NCBI GenBank assembly: GCA_013813715.1
Contig: JACCRF010000169.1
Coordinates: forward strand, 1-64,000
Source: Gemmatimonadaceae bacterium
GTDB lineage: Bacteria > Gemmatimonadota > Gemmatimonadetes > Gemmatimonadales > Gemmatimonadaceae
Reading direction: 5' to 3'
Length of the DNA stretch: 64,000 bases
How positions within the stretch are numbered: the stretch's first letter is position 1; each line of letters starts with the position of its first letter. The position numbers and the translations under genes were made by a program. This document shows positions 1-9,140 of this stretch, one piece after another. The notes under the pieces are model-generated. The model was given only the letters and a program-made list of their open reading frames with translations, had not been told where the DNA came from and did not search any database.

Positions 1-1251
1 GCTCTGGGCGCCGCTGGATTTTTCATGCATGGGCTTCTTGGCGCTGTACGTCCCACCGTATGTTGGGGACCTGATCCAATCCGGGGCGTGCGGTCCCCAA
101 TCCTTGAAGGGCACGCCGTCCCGGCCAACTGTGAAGTCCAGCCGCGGATCGACCGTCTTTGCCGCAGACGCCGATGCCGTGAGGTTTGAGCTGCTGGCGT
201 TCCAGTTCGGATCCGTCAACGCCGCCGGAAGTCCGGTGCCCGGGTCAGTGGCGAAGTAGTTGACCAGGTTCTGTGACGGCTGGTGGAACCCGCAGCAACC
301 GAACGGGCTGCCGGAATGCGGGAACGTCAGTCGTTCACCCCAGTTGGAATTATCTCCATTCGCCTGGTTGTCATTCGCGGAAGCCTGGTACGCCAGGATG
401 GTCTCCTTCCCGTTTTCAAGGTCCTTGTAACCGGTCCAGACACGATCATAGCTCGCTTCGAGCGCGTACGGCCCGCTCGCCCTGACCTCCCGTAAAGTCG
501 TCAACGCTGCGGCATACTGGCCGGCATAGACTTGAACCCGTCCCTTGTAGGCCTTGGCGGTCCACTGGGTAACTCGTCCCACCTGAGCGTTCCGCGGAGT
601 TGTCGGCAGCAACGCGATGGCGGCATCGAGGTCCTTGATGATCTCCGGGCCGACCTGCTCTGCTGTCGAATTCGCCTTCCGAAAATCCGTGTCGGTTTCG
701 CGGTAGTACGGAATGTTCCCCCACATCCGCCACGCCTCGAAGTGGTAGTGCGCTCTCAGGAAGAGCGCTTCGCCCTCGATACCTTTGGCGTCCACGGCCA
801 GAATCTCACCCGGCTTTGACGTCGTGACGTTCTTGAGGAGGTTGATCGTGGCATTGCTTCGAACCACCCCTTCGTACACGGCGCGCCATTTGTCATTCAA
901 TTCACTCTCGACGCCGGACACGGACCACTGGTATTGCTCGATGGGATCGATGTTAGGCTGGTCGGTAGCCTCGGATCCCTTGTAAGCGTCGTCGCTCGTG
1001 ACGCTCCCCCAGATCCAGTTGCTGGCGGCGGAACCCCAGGCTCCGCCGGCACCGTTGGTATGGTCCAGCTGGCGGTACGCGGCGATGAGGTTGCCTTCCA
1101 CCCCCGCCTTATTCGCGAGCGTACCTGCATCCAATGTTCCCTGCGGCTTCGCGGCATCGGTCAGGAAGTCCTTGCACCCATAAAGCGTGCCGGCCAACCC
1201 CAACACGACTGCCATCCCGCGAAGTAGAGGCTGCCTCGATACCTTTTTCAT
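1..1251 (-). CDS. SusD/RagB-family outer-membrane glycan-binding lipoprotein (3' end outside window)
   Basis: I translated this by hand because the ORF track lists only its shadows. From the ATG at 1251 it stays open for 417 codons to the window edge, so the C-terminus is missing. It starts MKKVSRQPLLRGMAVVLGLA and has a lipobox (LYGC) at about residue 24. The body has SusD/RagB features: the N-terminal CKDFL, the TPR-like stretch around GEALFLRAHYHFEAWRMWG, then NIPYYRETD and VGRVTQWTAKAYKGRVQVY. SusD proteins sit on the cell surface and cap the SusC channel, binding oligosaccharides before TonB-driven import. The gene lies 29 bases after SusC on the same strand, the usual SusC-SusD order. 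An AGAGGG ribosome site precedes the ATG. The glycan is inferred only from neighbours (beta-glucan or chitin-like). Confidence 0.93.
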   Translation of the reverse strand, partial: MKKVSRQPLLRGMAVVLGLAGTLYGCKDFLTDAAKPQGTLDAGTLANKAGVEGNLIAAYRQLDHTNGAGGAWGSAASNWIWGSVTSDDAYKGSEATDQPNIDPIEQYQWSVSGVESELNDKWRAVYEGVVRSNATINLLKNVTTSKPGEILAVDAKGIEGEALFLRAHYHFEAWRMWGNIPYYRETDTDFRKANSTAEQVGPEIIKDLDAAIALLPTTPRNAQVGRVTQWTAKAYKGRVQVYAGQYAAALTTLREVRASGPYALEASYDRVWTGYKDLENGKETILAYQASANDNQANGDNSNWGERLTFPHSGSPFGCCGFHQPSQNLVNYFATDPGTGLPAALTDPNWNASSSNLTASASAAKTVDPRLDFTVGRDGVPFKDWGPHAPDWIRSPTYGGTYSAKKPMHEKSSGAQS

Positions 1252-1280
1252 CGCCGCCCTCTCATTGAAGAATATCATTG

Positions 1281-4200
1281 TCAGAACTGAGTCCTCAGGC
1301 CAACACTGAACGTCCTGTTGCTGGGATAAACTCCCCGATCGACGCCCCGGTACTGATCGCGGATGTCCCCGGCGGATCCGTTCACGTTGGCCGCGGGCAG
1401 TGCTGGATCGAGACCGTCATAATTGGTACGGGTGAACAGGTTCTCCGCCTGCACGTAGATTCTCGAGGCGGGCAGATAGCGTGCCGTGTTCGGCACGTTA
1501 TACCCGAGCTGCAGATTGCGCATCCTCACGTACGAGCCGTCCTCGATATAGTAACTGCTAATCGTCTTGCTGAAGGTGTCGTTCTGATCCAGGCGCGGAT
1601 ACTTGGCGTCCAGGTTCGTCGGCGTCCACGACTCCGCCAGCAGATCTTTGCGAACATTCGTGGAAAAATCCCGGAACACGTAGAAATCCTTCTGGGCGTC
1701 GAAGATGTCGTTCCCGAATGTACCGAACACGGTGCCGGCCAGGTCAAAACGCCCCCGTTGAAATCCCAGGTCCAGGCCTCCCGTGAAGCTCGGATGGGGA
1801 CTCCCGATGATGACGCGGTCGGCCGACGTAATCACCCCGTCGCCGTTCGTATCCCGGAACTTGATCCGGCCGGGCGCGGCGCCGTCTTGTTTCGCATGGG
1901 CTGCGACGTCGGCGGCATCCTTGAAGTAGCCGTCCGCCACCAGCCCGAAGAACGAACCGATGGGCGAGCCCACCTGGTTGATCACCGCATTGCCAATTCG
2001 CGTGCCGATCGGACCGTAGAAGAAGTCCTGAACTCCATCGATGGAGACGATCTCGTTCTTGTAGTGGCTTCCCTGGAAGGTTGCGTTCCAGCTACTCCCC
2101 GTATGCCCGATGGAGAAATCAAAGCCCCTGTTCTTCATCTTCCCAATGTTTACGATCGGCGGCGCCGCAACGCCAGCGGTTGCGGGAAGAGCCGGATTGA
2201 ACAACAGGTTGTGCGTCGCGCGACTGTACACATCGAAGATGACATTGAGCGCGCCGTCGAAAAGCGCGACGTCGGCACCGACGTTTGTCGATCTGTTCTC
2301 CTCCCACTTCAGATTCGGGTTACCGAGGGAGGTCTGGCGGTAACCGGCCAGCACCGAGGTGTTGGATCCTGCGACGTCGTAGTAGGTGTCTCCATTGTTG
2401 CCGCCAAACTGGTTGACAATCCGTCCCGAAGGGATGGACTGGTTTCCCGTCACCCCCCAACCAGCGCGGAGCATTACGTCGGAAAGAACGCGGTTCCCCT
2501 CGAGGAACGGCTCCCGGGAGATTCTCCATCCGAGGCCGAACGCTGGGAAGGTTCCCCACCGTTTCGTCGGGCCCAATCGGGAGGAGCCGTCACGTCGCAC
2601 CGTAAAGCTTGCAACATATTTGTCGGCAAAGTTGTAGTCGGCCTTTCCGAAGTAGGACAACAGCGCGCTCTCGCCGCCGAAGCTGTTGACGACCTTGGTC
2701 TTGGCATCACCAAGGGCATCCCGGACATATCTGGCATTCACGTCCTCGGAGAGGAGGTTGCTCAACGAGCCCTCGATAAACCGGCTGGTGCCATGCGAGG
2801 CTTCCTGCCCCAGCAACACGTTGAAGCCGTGTTGGGAAAACTGCCGGACAAATTTCAGCGTGTTGCTCCACCCCCAATCCGTCGCTTTGTTCTGGTTTTC
2901 ATAAATTGAATTGGTAAATTGGGGCTCGGAGTTTTCAGGAGTAATCTGAGTGAACCCCGAGAATGAGCCTTGATTCACGCTGAATCCGAGATTGCTCCTC
3001 AACGACAGCGAGGGGTTCACGGCGAGGCCGGCAAACACGTTCCCGAACACCCGGTTGTTCGCGGCAATATTATTCCGACCCTCGTACGCATTCTTGAGGG
3101 GATTGGTGTTGTTGCCCAGGCCCACGGCTTTCCCCGACGCGAAATTGCCTTGCACGTCACGCACCGGGACCACCGGCTGCATCAGAATGTTCTTGCCGAT
3201 GAGGCCGGTTTCCCCGCCCTGGTCATCCGGCAGGCCGCCGAAGTGACGCTCACCCGAGACCGCAACGTTCTCGCCGAATTGGAGTTTCTTTCGGGTGAAT
3301 GAGGTGTTGACCCGAACGCTGGCCCGCTTGAAGTTGTTATAGGCCGCCGTGCCGTCCTGATCGAAGTAATTGAAGGAGACGCGGTACGCGTTGTCCTCAC
3401 CAGCGCCTGCGATGCTCAGGTTGTAGTCCCCAACCCTGGCCGCCTTACCAAAGACCGCGTCCCACCAGTTGGTACCGGCGCTGCCAGGCATGATCAGATT
3501 GAGCGGATAGGAATACTTGCTTACATCCACACCGACCGGCCGCCCGTACTGGTCCTCCCCCGTCCTCGTCCCAGGCGCTGCAAAGGTGAACTCAGGCACG
3601 GTGGGGTTGTTGGGGTCCCCGTAAATGTTGGTGGGAACCGGCAATCCCGCGTTCAGATAGCTCTGCTTGACGACTTGGAAGTAGTCAAGTGAGTTCGTGA
3701 TCAGGAACTTATCATAGCCGTTAGTCGGAGTGGCGATTCCGGTTCTCACCGACAGCGTCATCCGCGGGGGACCAGCTGCGTCCCGCTTGGTCGTTTCGAT
3801 GAGGATCACACCGTTGCTGGCTCGCGAGCCGTAAATCGAAGCAGCCGACGCATCCTTCAGCACCTGAACGGACGTGATGTCGTTCGGGTTCAGAAAGTTG
3901 ATGTAGGAGTCCTGAACCGCCACACCATCGATGACGTACAGCGGATCATTGTTCTGGAATGAGCTGATGCCCCGGATTCTGATGGTGCTTCGTGAACCAG
4001 GCGAACCGCTCGCGGCAACCGTGATACCGGGTACGGCGTCCAGCCGCTGCAGGACACTTGCCCCAGTCTGTCGGGCAACGCTCTTGATGTCGATACTGGA
4101 GACGCCGCCGGTGATATCCCCGCGCCGCTGTTCCGTATAGCCGGTAACCACCACCTCCTCCAGATAGGAGACCTGCGCCATGGTGACATCGATCGTGGTG

Positions 4201-4568
4201 CGTCCGGCAATCGTTGTCTGGACCGGGCGCTGGCCGATGTAGGAAAAAGTCAGCACTCCATCTGTGGGTGCCGTGATCGAGTATCTGCCGGTCTCGCCTG
4301 TAACGGCACGGGTAACCGTCCCCTGTACCCTGACCGTAACTCCCGGAAGAGGATCACCGGCCGTAGAGGTTACGGTGCCAGTGATCACTGTTTGCTGGCC
4401 CAATGCGGTTCCGCTCAGAACCAGCGGCAACAGAAAGCTCATCCCTACCGCGCGAAGGAAGCGTGGACGGCTATTCAATGACTGCCTGCGTGACAGAACC
4501 CTCTCCATGAGCAAACCTCCATTTGACTGCATGAGCACTCCTCCATGATGATGCGCGTGCGTCTTCAT
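1281..4568 (-). CDS. SusC/RagA-family TonB-linked outer-membrane transporter
   Basis: This is a 1095-residue TonB-dependent porin of SusC type that imports glycan fragments together with the downstream SusD. After a signal peptide ending near TALGQQ come a carboxypeptidase-regulatory-like beta-sandwich (VITGTVTSTAGDPLPGVTV), a TonB-box-like EEVVVTGYTEQ, a plug domain with GSRSTIRIRGISSFQNNDPLYVIDG, and a long barrel ending in the aromatic C-terminus SVGLRTQF. The length is normal for SusC. Three in-frame starts compete. ATG 4568 overlaps the upstream stop as ATGA, while ATG 4532 and ATG 4508 each have a GGAGG site 7 bases upstream. The 4508 start gives the most ordinary signal peptide (MERVLSRRQSLNSRP). 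I list the outermost start; the true start is unsettled. Confidence 0.95.
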   Translation of the reverse strand: MKTHAHHHGGVLMQSNGGLLMERVLSRRQSLNSRPRFLRAVGMSFLLPLVLSGTALGQQTVITGTVTSTAGDPLPGVTVRVQGTVTRAVTGETGRYSITAPTDGVLTFSYIGQRPVQTTIAGRTTIDVTMAQVSYLEEVVVTGYTEQRRGDITGGVSSIDIKSVARQTGASVLQRLDAVPGITVAASGSPGSRSTIRIRGISSFQNNDPLYVIDGVAVQDSYINFLNPNDITSVQVLKDASAASIYGSRASNGVILIETTKRDAAGPPRMTLSVRTGIATPTNGYDKFLITNSLDYFQVVKQSYLNAGLPVPTNIYGDPNNPTVPEFTFAAPGTRTGEDQYGRPVGVDVSKYSYPLNLIMPGSAGTNWWDAVFGKAARVGDYNLSIAGAGEDNAYRVSFNYFDQDGTAAYNNFKRASVRVNTSFTRKKLQFGENVAVSGERHFGGLPDDQGGETGLIGKNILMQPVVPVRDVQGNFASGKAVGLGNNTNPLKNAYEGRNNIAANNRVFGNVFAGLAVNPSLSLRSNLGFSVNQGSFSGFTQITPENSEPQFTNSIYENQNKATDWGWSNTLKFVRQFSQHGFNVLLGQEASHGTSRFIEGSLSNLLSEDVNARYVRDALGDAKTKVVNSFGGESALLSYFGKADYNFADKYVASFTVRRDGSSRLGPTKRWGTFPAFGLGWRISREPFLEGNRVLSDVMLRAGWGVTGNQSIPSGRIVNQFGGNNGDTYYDVAGSNTSVLAGYRQTSLGNPNLKWEENRSTNVGADVALFDGALNVIFDVYSRATHNLLFNPALPATAGVAAPPIVNIGKMKNRGFDFSIGHTGSSWNATFQGSHYKNEIVSIDGVQDFFYGPIGTRIGNAVINQVGSPIGSFFGLVADGYFKDAADVAAHAKQDGAAPGRIKFRDTNGDGVITSADRVIIGSPHPSFTGGLDLGFQRGRFDLAGTVFGTFGNDIFDAQKDFYVFRDFSTNVRKDLLAESWTPTNLDAKYPRLDQNDTFSKTISSYYIEDGSYVRMRNLQLGYNVPNTARYLPASRIYVQAENLFTRTNYDGLDPALPAANVNGSAGDIRDQYRGVDRGVYPSNRTFSVGLRTQF
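4506..4546 (-). promoter_or_regulatory. Duplicated ribosome-binding-site/start module at the SusC 5' end
   Basis: Two 17-base units, CATGAGCAAACCTCCAT (4506-4522) and CATGAGCACTCCTCCAT (4530-4546), match at 15 of 17 positions. On the coding strand each reads ATGGAGG-NN-TGCTCATG, a GGAGG site followed by an ATG, 24 bases apart and in the same frame. Translation could start at either copy. This is directly visible; any regulatory meaning is inference. Confidence 0.7.
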
Positions 4569-5533
4569 CCTGCGGGTCGTCGCATTGACTTCAGGCCTTG
4601 CATGGTAATCAACTGCCGATACGTCAAGAGCTGAACGTTGCGGGCCTTGAGCGCATCGCTGAAACGCTTTGACGTGAGCGCATCCAGCTCTCCCTGACGA
4701 TTCTTGCTCATTTCGGGGAGTGGCCCGCTGGTGTTCATGTCCAGTAATGCGCCCAACTCGGCGTCGTCTATCCCGACGTGTGTGACCACCATATTGAAGC
4801 GCGGGGAGAGACGATTGATCATCGCCTCGAGGCTGTCGGTTTTTTTCGGCGGCGTCGCCGCGTATTGCGGATCATGCTGGGTCTCGCCAAAGTACCCCGA
4901 CATGCCCAGACCGTAGTCCTTTGCGAGGCGCTCCGTGATGTCACGGAACTCGGGATAGCGGAGCACCGTTCCCATGTGGTAATCGAGGTAGTCGATCTTC
5001 AGTCCCGACCGCTTTGCCCGCTCGATCTGCGCTCGCAGCTCCCTCTCGACTTCCTTCAGATCGGGGCGGTTCTTGTAGAGCTCGTCGGCGGAGGCAAAAA
5101 AATATCCCTCCGCGTCAACCAGCGAAGGGACTGCGGTTCGGCCCAGCACGGGACCCCAGCGATAATTCTTCCACTCGGAATTCAGCGTGAGGTGAATGCC
5201 GACGGCGACTTCGGGATGCCGCTTCAGGATATCCACCGTCTCCTGATACCACGGAGTGGGAAACATCACCGACACCGAAACGGGCAGGCCGGTCGCGATG
5301 AGTTTTTCGAGCGCCATGTTCACGCTGTGGCTCATTCCGGCATCGTCACTTCGGATGACGAGGTAGACCTGCTCGGCAGCAGCGGGACGGCTCGATGTGC
5401 CGGCCTGACCGACAGCGTAAGTCGGCGAGGCGGACAACAACGGGACACACAACACCACTGCTACACACAACAGCACGACTAAAGAACGAAGCAGTCGCGT
5501 ACGACCCTCCGTGGGAGCGGCAATTGCCACCAT
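4565..5533 (-). CDS. ChbG/HpnK (YdjC)-family carbohydrate deacetylase, exported
   Basis: This 322-residue protein has an N-terminal signal segment (RLLRSLVVLLCVAVVLC). The YdjC/ChbG fold starts with VYLVIRSDDAGMSHSVNMAL, whose DD pair is the family metal-site motif. It continues with VAVGIHLTLNSEW (metal His) and a C-terminal NMVVTHVG strand. Characterised family members remove acetyl groups from chitooligosaccharides or related sugars. It lies 38 bases after the GH3 gene and overlaps SusC by four bases (ATGA), so it belongs to the glycan operon and probably trims acetylated oligosaccharides outside the cytoplasm. Export is unusual for a ChbG-type enzyme. The substrate is not determined. Confidence 0.88.
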   Translation of the reverse strand: MVAIAAPTEGRTRLLRSLVVLLCVAVVLCVPLLSASPTYAVGQAGTSSRPAAAEQVYLVIRSDDAGMSHSVNMALEKLIATGLPVSVSVMFPTPWYQETVDILKRHPEVAVGIHLTLNSEWKNYRWGPVLGRTAVPSLVDAEGYFFASADELYKNRPDLKEVERELRAQIERAKRSGLKIDYLDYHMGTVLRYPEFRDITERLAKDYGLGMSGYFGETQHDPQYAATPPKKTDSLEAMINRLSPRFNMVVTHVGIDDAELGALLDMNTSGPLPEMSKNRQGELDALTSKRFSDALKARNVQLLTYRQLITMQGLKSMRRPAG

Positions 5534-5571
5534 CTTTACTGCCCCCGGTTCGAGTTGTCAAGTATCCGTGT

Positions 5572-7908
5572 TCAGCGCATCGCTTCGCAGGTGGCCGGTA
5601 CCCTGACGGAACGACCATCCGCTGTCTCCATGCGGAAGCGCAACTGTTTCGTGTCCGCTGAGCTGCCGCCGACCAACACGGCAAAGCTTCCCGGCTCTGC
5701 CACGCGAGCCATACCTGCATCGTGAAACGCGAGATCCTGAATGTCGATCGCGAAGCCGATTGTGCGCGTCTCTCCCGGCGTCAACCGCACGCGGCGAAAT
5801 CCGCGTAGCTCCTGCACCGGACGCGTCACGCTCCCGACGTCATCGCGAACGTAGAGCTGCACGACCTCATCACCCGCGACTCTGCCCGCGTTGGTCACGT
5901 CCACCTCGACGCGTATCGAGTCCCCGGGCCGCATCATCGTCGCGCTGAGTCGCGGCGTGCCGTAACGAAAGCTCGTGTAACTCAGGCCGTGCCCGAACGG
6001 ATAAAGCGGCGTCCATGGCACGTCGTTGTATTTCGACGTGTACTTGTCGTTGGTCGGGGGACGGCCGGTGTTGCGATGATTGTAGTAGATCGGCACCTGG
6101 CCAGTCACGCGCGGGAAGGTCGCGGTCAGCTTGCCGCCGGGGTTGTAATCACCAAACAGCACGTCAGCTGTCGCGGTCCCGTGCTCGACGCCTAGAAACC
6201 ACGTCTCCACGATTGCCGGCACTTTGTCGTGAAGCCATTGAAGAGCCAGCGGGCGTCCATTCATCAGCACGACCACTACAGGTTTTCCTGTGGCGACGAT
6301 CGCCTGCGCGAGCCGCAGCTGCGCGCCCGGAAAGTCGATGCTGGCCCGACTCTCCGCTTCTGCGCTCTGTGAGGGCGACTCGCCGATCACGAGCACGATT
6401 GCATCCGCCCGCTTCGCGAGGCGCACTGCGGCGGCGATTCCCGTAGTGGAGTCGTTCATAGGAGCTGCGCCCCGCTCATACACGACCCGCGTGCGCGGCG
6501 AAACCGCGCGTCTGATACCAGTGACCACCGACACTGCATCCTCCCCGCGGCCAAGCGCTGACCAGTTGCCGATGGCAGCACCGCTGTCTGCGGCCAGCGC
6601 ACCGATCACTGCCAGCGTGCGCAGGTTCTTCGACAGGGGCAGGACGTTGCGATCGTTCTTGAGAAGAACGATTGACTCGCGCGCCACTTCGCGCGCGGCC
6701 GCGCGGTTCGCGGCCGGGAGCGCGACCGCCAGCGCCTGCGCCTGTGCAGCGCTGCCCACTCGGTACGGGTTCTGGAAGAGACCGAGTCGATACTTGAGGC
6801 GCAGCATTCGGCGCACCGCTTCGTCCAGCGTTTGCGGCGCGACGCTTCCCGCACGCACGAGCGACGGAACCTTCTTGCGGTAGATCTCGCTCACCATGTC
6901 GATGTCGACACCCGCATTCATCGCGAGGCGGCCGACGCTGCCACTGTCGGCGCCGACGCCGTGATTTAGCAGCTCGGCGATGCCGGTCCAATCACTCACT
7001 ACCACACCATCGAATCGCCATTCGCCGCGAAGAATATCCGTCAGCAGACGCTTGTGCGCGTGCGCGGGGACGCCGTCGATCTCGTTGAACGCCGCCATCA
7101 GGGTCTCCACGCCGGCGCACACCGCTCCCTGAAACGGTGGCAAATACACGTCGCGCAACGTGCGCTCCGGCACATCGGCGATGTTGTAATCCCGCCCGCC
7201 TTCGGCCGCTCCGTACGCGGCGAAGTGCTTTACTGTCCCCGCGATGGTGGTGGGGTCGCGGAGGCTGCTGCCCTGAAAGCCACGCACTCGCGCGGCGGCC
7301 ATTACCGCCCCCAGATAAGGATCTTCTCCGGAGCCTTCGACGATCCGTCCCCAACGAGGATCCCGCGCCACGTCCACCATCGGCGCGAACGTCCAGCTGA
7401 TGCCTTGCACGGCAGCCTCGGCTGCGGCGGTCCGTGCCGAACGCTCGGCCGCAGCCGGATTCCAGCTGCTCGCCTCGGCGAGAGGGACTGGAAAGATCGT
7501 GCGGAACCCGTGAATCACGTCGAGCGCGAAGAGCAGCGGAATGTGCGTCCGCGACTGCTCCACGGCGATCCGCTGCAATCGCATGACCGTATCTCTCCCC
7601 ACGACATTGAGGAAGGAGCCGACGTCGCCGCGTCTGATCTGCTCGAATCCTGCGGGAGCTCCGCCGGGCCCGGTGGGTTGTCCCAGTCCCGAGAGCTGGT
7701 TGAGCTGCCCCACCTTCTCCTCGAGTGTCATTCCGGCGAGCACAGAGTCGACGAAGCGTCGTTCTTCCTGCTTTTCGCCTGACGCGACCGCTGCGGCTGA
7801 CCCTGTTACGACGGGCTGTTTGCTTGAGCAACCGAGGGTTGCCACAGTACCCAGCAGGTACAGCGTTCGCGACAACTCCGTTCGAGCAAGTCTGATGGCT
7901 GTTCGCAC
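5572..7908 (-). CDS. Glycoside hydrolase family 3, BglX-like beta-glucosidase lipoprotein
   Basis: This is a large GH3 enzyme with three parts: an N-terminal TIM barrel (KHFAAYGAAEGGRDYN, then the nucleophile segment FDGVVVSDWTGI), a C-terminal GH3 domain (SIVLLKNDRNVLPLS), and a fibronectin-III-like tail (DEVVQLYVRD). The order and motifs match BglX-type periplasmic beta-glucosidases and not NagZ. The track begins at a GTG at 7962. I prefer the GTG at 7908, preceded by GAGG at good spacing, because it gives a compact lipoprotein signal ending in the lipobox TLGC. It is the first gene of the GH3-ChbG-SusC-SusD operon and would release glucose from beta-linked oligomers at the envelope. Confidence 0.93.
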   Translation of the reverse strand: MRTAIRLARTELSRTLYLLGTVATLGCSSKQPVVTGSAAAVASGEKQEERRFVDSVLAGMTLEEKVGQLNQLSGLGQPTGPGGAPAGFEQIRRGDVGSFLNVVGRDTVMRLQRIAVEQSRTHIPLLFALDVIHGFRTIFPVPLAEASSWNPAAAERSARTAAAEAAVQGISWTFAPMVDVARDPRWGRIVEGSGEDPYLGAVMAAARVRGFQGSSLRDPTTIAGTVKHFAAYGAAEGGRDYNIADVPERTLRDVYLPPFQGAVCAGVETLMAAFNEIDGVPAHAHKRLLTDILRGEWRFDGVVVSDWTGIAELLNHGVGADSGSVGRLAMNAGVDIDMVSEIYRKKVPSLVRAGSVAPQTLDEAVRRMLRLKYRLGLFQNPYRVGSAAQAQALAVALPAANRAAAREVARESIVLLKNDRNVLPLSKNLRTLAVIGALAADSGAAIGNWSALGRGEDAVSVVTGIRRAVSPRTRVVYERGAAPMNDSTTGIAAAVRLAKRADAIVLVIGESPSQSAEAESRASIDFPGAQLRLAQAIVATGKPVVVVLMNGRPLALQWLHDKVPAIVETWFLGVEHGTATADVLFGDYNPGGKLTATFPRVTGQVPIYYNHRNTGRPPTNDKYTSKYNDVPWTPLYPFGHGLSYTSFRYGTPRLSATMMRPGDSIRVEVDVTNAGRVAGDEVVQLYVRDDVGSVTRPVQELRGFRRVRLTPGETRTIGFAIDIQDLAFHDAGMARVAEPGSFAVLVGGSSADTKQLRFRMETADGRSVRVPATCEAMR

Positions 7909-7995
7909 ATAGACCTCGCTGGTGGTTAAGGCGCGGGAGCTCAGTTGGACAACAACTACCACTGTTGCAGCGGAGCCGCATCCCAGAGCAACACG

Positions 7996-8091
7996 CTACG
8001 GAACGCGATACGCGCTTACATAGTCCATCACCCTCTGCTGCGGGAACGTCGGCGACACCGGATCGCCGGGCCAGCCTCCGCCTTGTCCGAC
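7996..8091 (-). pseudogene. C-terminal remnant of a GH16 glycosidase
   Basis: The minus-strand translation reads VGQGGGWPGDPVSPTFPQQ followed by RVMDYVSAYRVP and a stop. This matches the usual GH16 ending, a GGxWPGxP loop then a terminal MxVDYVRVY strand; the intact GH16 in this window ends TMLVDYVRVYKP. No GH16 catalytic segment lies upstream in frame. The 60-residue ORF in the track (to 8178) is this fragment plus unrelated lead-in. I read it as the 3' end of a lost GH16 gene. Confidence 0.62.
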
Positions 8092-8229
8092 TTCATAGGG
8101 AAATAGGCACGAAATGTCTGAGGCCATGAGGCCGAATGTCCAGGAATGTCGCAGTCGATTGTTGCAACATTGTAGCAAAAACCTGAGTTAGCACCAGACT
8201 TTTGCCCGGACTTTCCCGTCATTCATGCC
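8092..8229. other. Non-coding gap upstream of the GH16 remnant
   Basis: This stretch is lower in GC than its surroundings and includes runs such as TTGTTGCAACATTGTAGC. I see no gene and no convincing terminator. Together with the neighbouring remnant it leaves about 320 bases without an intact gene before GH3, which is where the operon promoter should lie; I could not assign one. Confidence 0.4.
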
Positions 8230-8727
8230 CTACTTTGCCGTGAGAAACAGCCCCCAAAACGCCCCCTCCTCGCCCGCGTGAGCAAGCGGATTACGGCGGG
8301 AGCGAGACGGGTTGATCGCCACCTTCGTCCTCACTTCAATCACCCCACCAGTACCGCCCTTCAATCCGAATGTGCCCCCGGCTTCGGTAACGTCGTAATA
8401 ACGGAAATCGGCTACCTGATTGGCTGGGATGTTACGAAGCGAGTTGAGTCCGCCATACTGCTGTCCATCGACGAATACAATCGCGAAGTCGCTACCCCGG
8501 GGGTCGAACGATGACACCCCATGCGCCTTCAGCCAGTTCGGACGCAGGCGCGCTAATGCGTCGTACGCAGTCATGACGTCGGCATTAGCGGCAAGGATCT
8601 CCTCGGCAGCTAGAAAGTTAGCCCTTCGAGGATCCGTGGATATACGCGACGGACCGGATGTACCGCTGGCAGGGGCGCAGGCGATGATGGCCGTGACTGC
8701 CACCAGATAAAGATGTTTGAGCGACAT
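8230..8727 (-). CDS. Small plug-domain-like lipoprotein
   Basis: This 165-residue protein has a signal peptide and lipobox (TAIIAC) and a GGGAGG ribosome site before the ATG. The mature part has an ALARLRPNWLKAHG segment, then IVFVDGQQYGGLNSLRNIPA and FGLKGGTGGVIEVRTK. These resemble the VDG-G...L..IP...V and GG-VI-V motifs of TonB-receptor plug domains, but there is no barrel. Proteins of this shape recur in Gemmatimonadota, as I recall; their function is unknown. It sits between two GH16 remnants on the same strand. Confidence 0.75.
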   Translation of the reverse strand: MSLKHLYLVAVTAIIACAPASGTSGPSRISTDPRRANFLAAEEILAANADVMTAYDALARLRPNWLKAHGVSSFDPRGSDFAIVFVDGQQYGGLNSLRNIPANQVADFRYYDVTEAGGTFGLKGGTGGVIEVRTKVAINPSRSRRNPLAHAGEEGAFWGLFLTAK

Positions 8728-8760
8728 TAGTGTCCTCCCAGTTTTGTCACCGCCGCTCTA

Positions 8761-9000
8761 TCAATTCTGCGGCGGATCTTCCGGGACCGCCAGCGCCAAA
8801 TGCTGCACGAACTCGGGGCCCCGCCACATCCCGTCGCAATGCACCCGTGTCTGCGACCCACTTTGTCCGATCGAACGAGCGCCCGCCGGTCCGGCGAACT
8901 CGTGGTGCCATATAGCAGTGGGCGATGTTGCGCGACCGACACAGGCGGCGAGCGCGAAGATCGCGACGAAAACTGGTTTCACCTTAGACCTCTTTCTCAT
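8761..9000 (-). pseudogene. N-terminal remnant of a GH16-type lipoprotein, or a short derived lipoprotein
   Basis: The 79-residue ORF has a lipoprotein signal (VFVAIFALAAC) followed at once by IWHHEFAGPAGARS. This closely matches the start of the intact GH16 enzyme in this window (VWRDEFEGPAGARI). After about 15 matching residues the similarity is lost, and the sequence ends with no GH16 catalytic motif. It is either a decayed GH16 5' end or a small secreted protein derived from one. The C-terminal remnant at 7996-8091 may be the other end of the same gene, with the plug-like lipoprotein between them. Confidence 0.5.
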
Positions 9001-9140
9001 ACAAGCTTTCCTGCCCTCGAGTTCGACCTCCGGACGCTAACGTTGGCTCTGATGGCGCATACACGATAGCGTAGCTCAGCCGAACGCGACATTTTGCGCC
9101 AGCGGCCGCATGACGGTCAACCTCGCCGATCGCCGAGAGC

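Noticed and set aside
1278-2909. 543-residue plus-strand ORF
   Set aside because: It lies wholly opposite the SusC gene, whose reading is clear; the ORF has no recognisable domain and is a GC-rich shadow.
5572-7908. GH3 as NagZ-type N-acetylglucosaminidase
   Set aside because: The KHFAAYGAAEGG and VVVSDW segments and the C-terminal GH3 and fibronectin-like domains match BglX-type beta-glucosidases; the NagZ His/Asp loop is absent.
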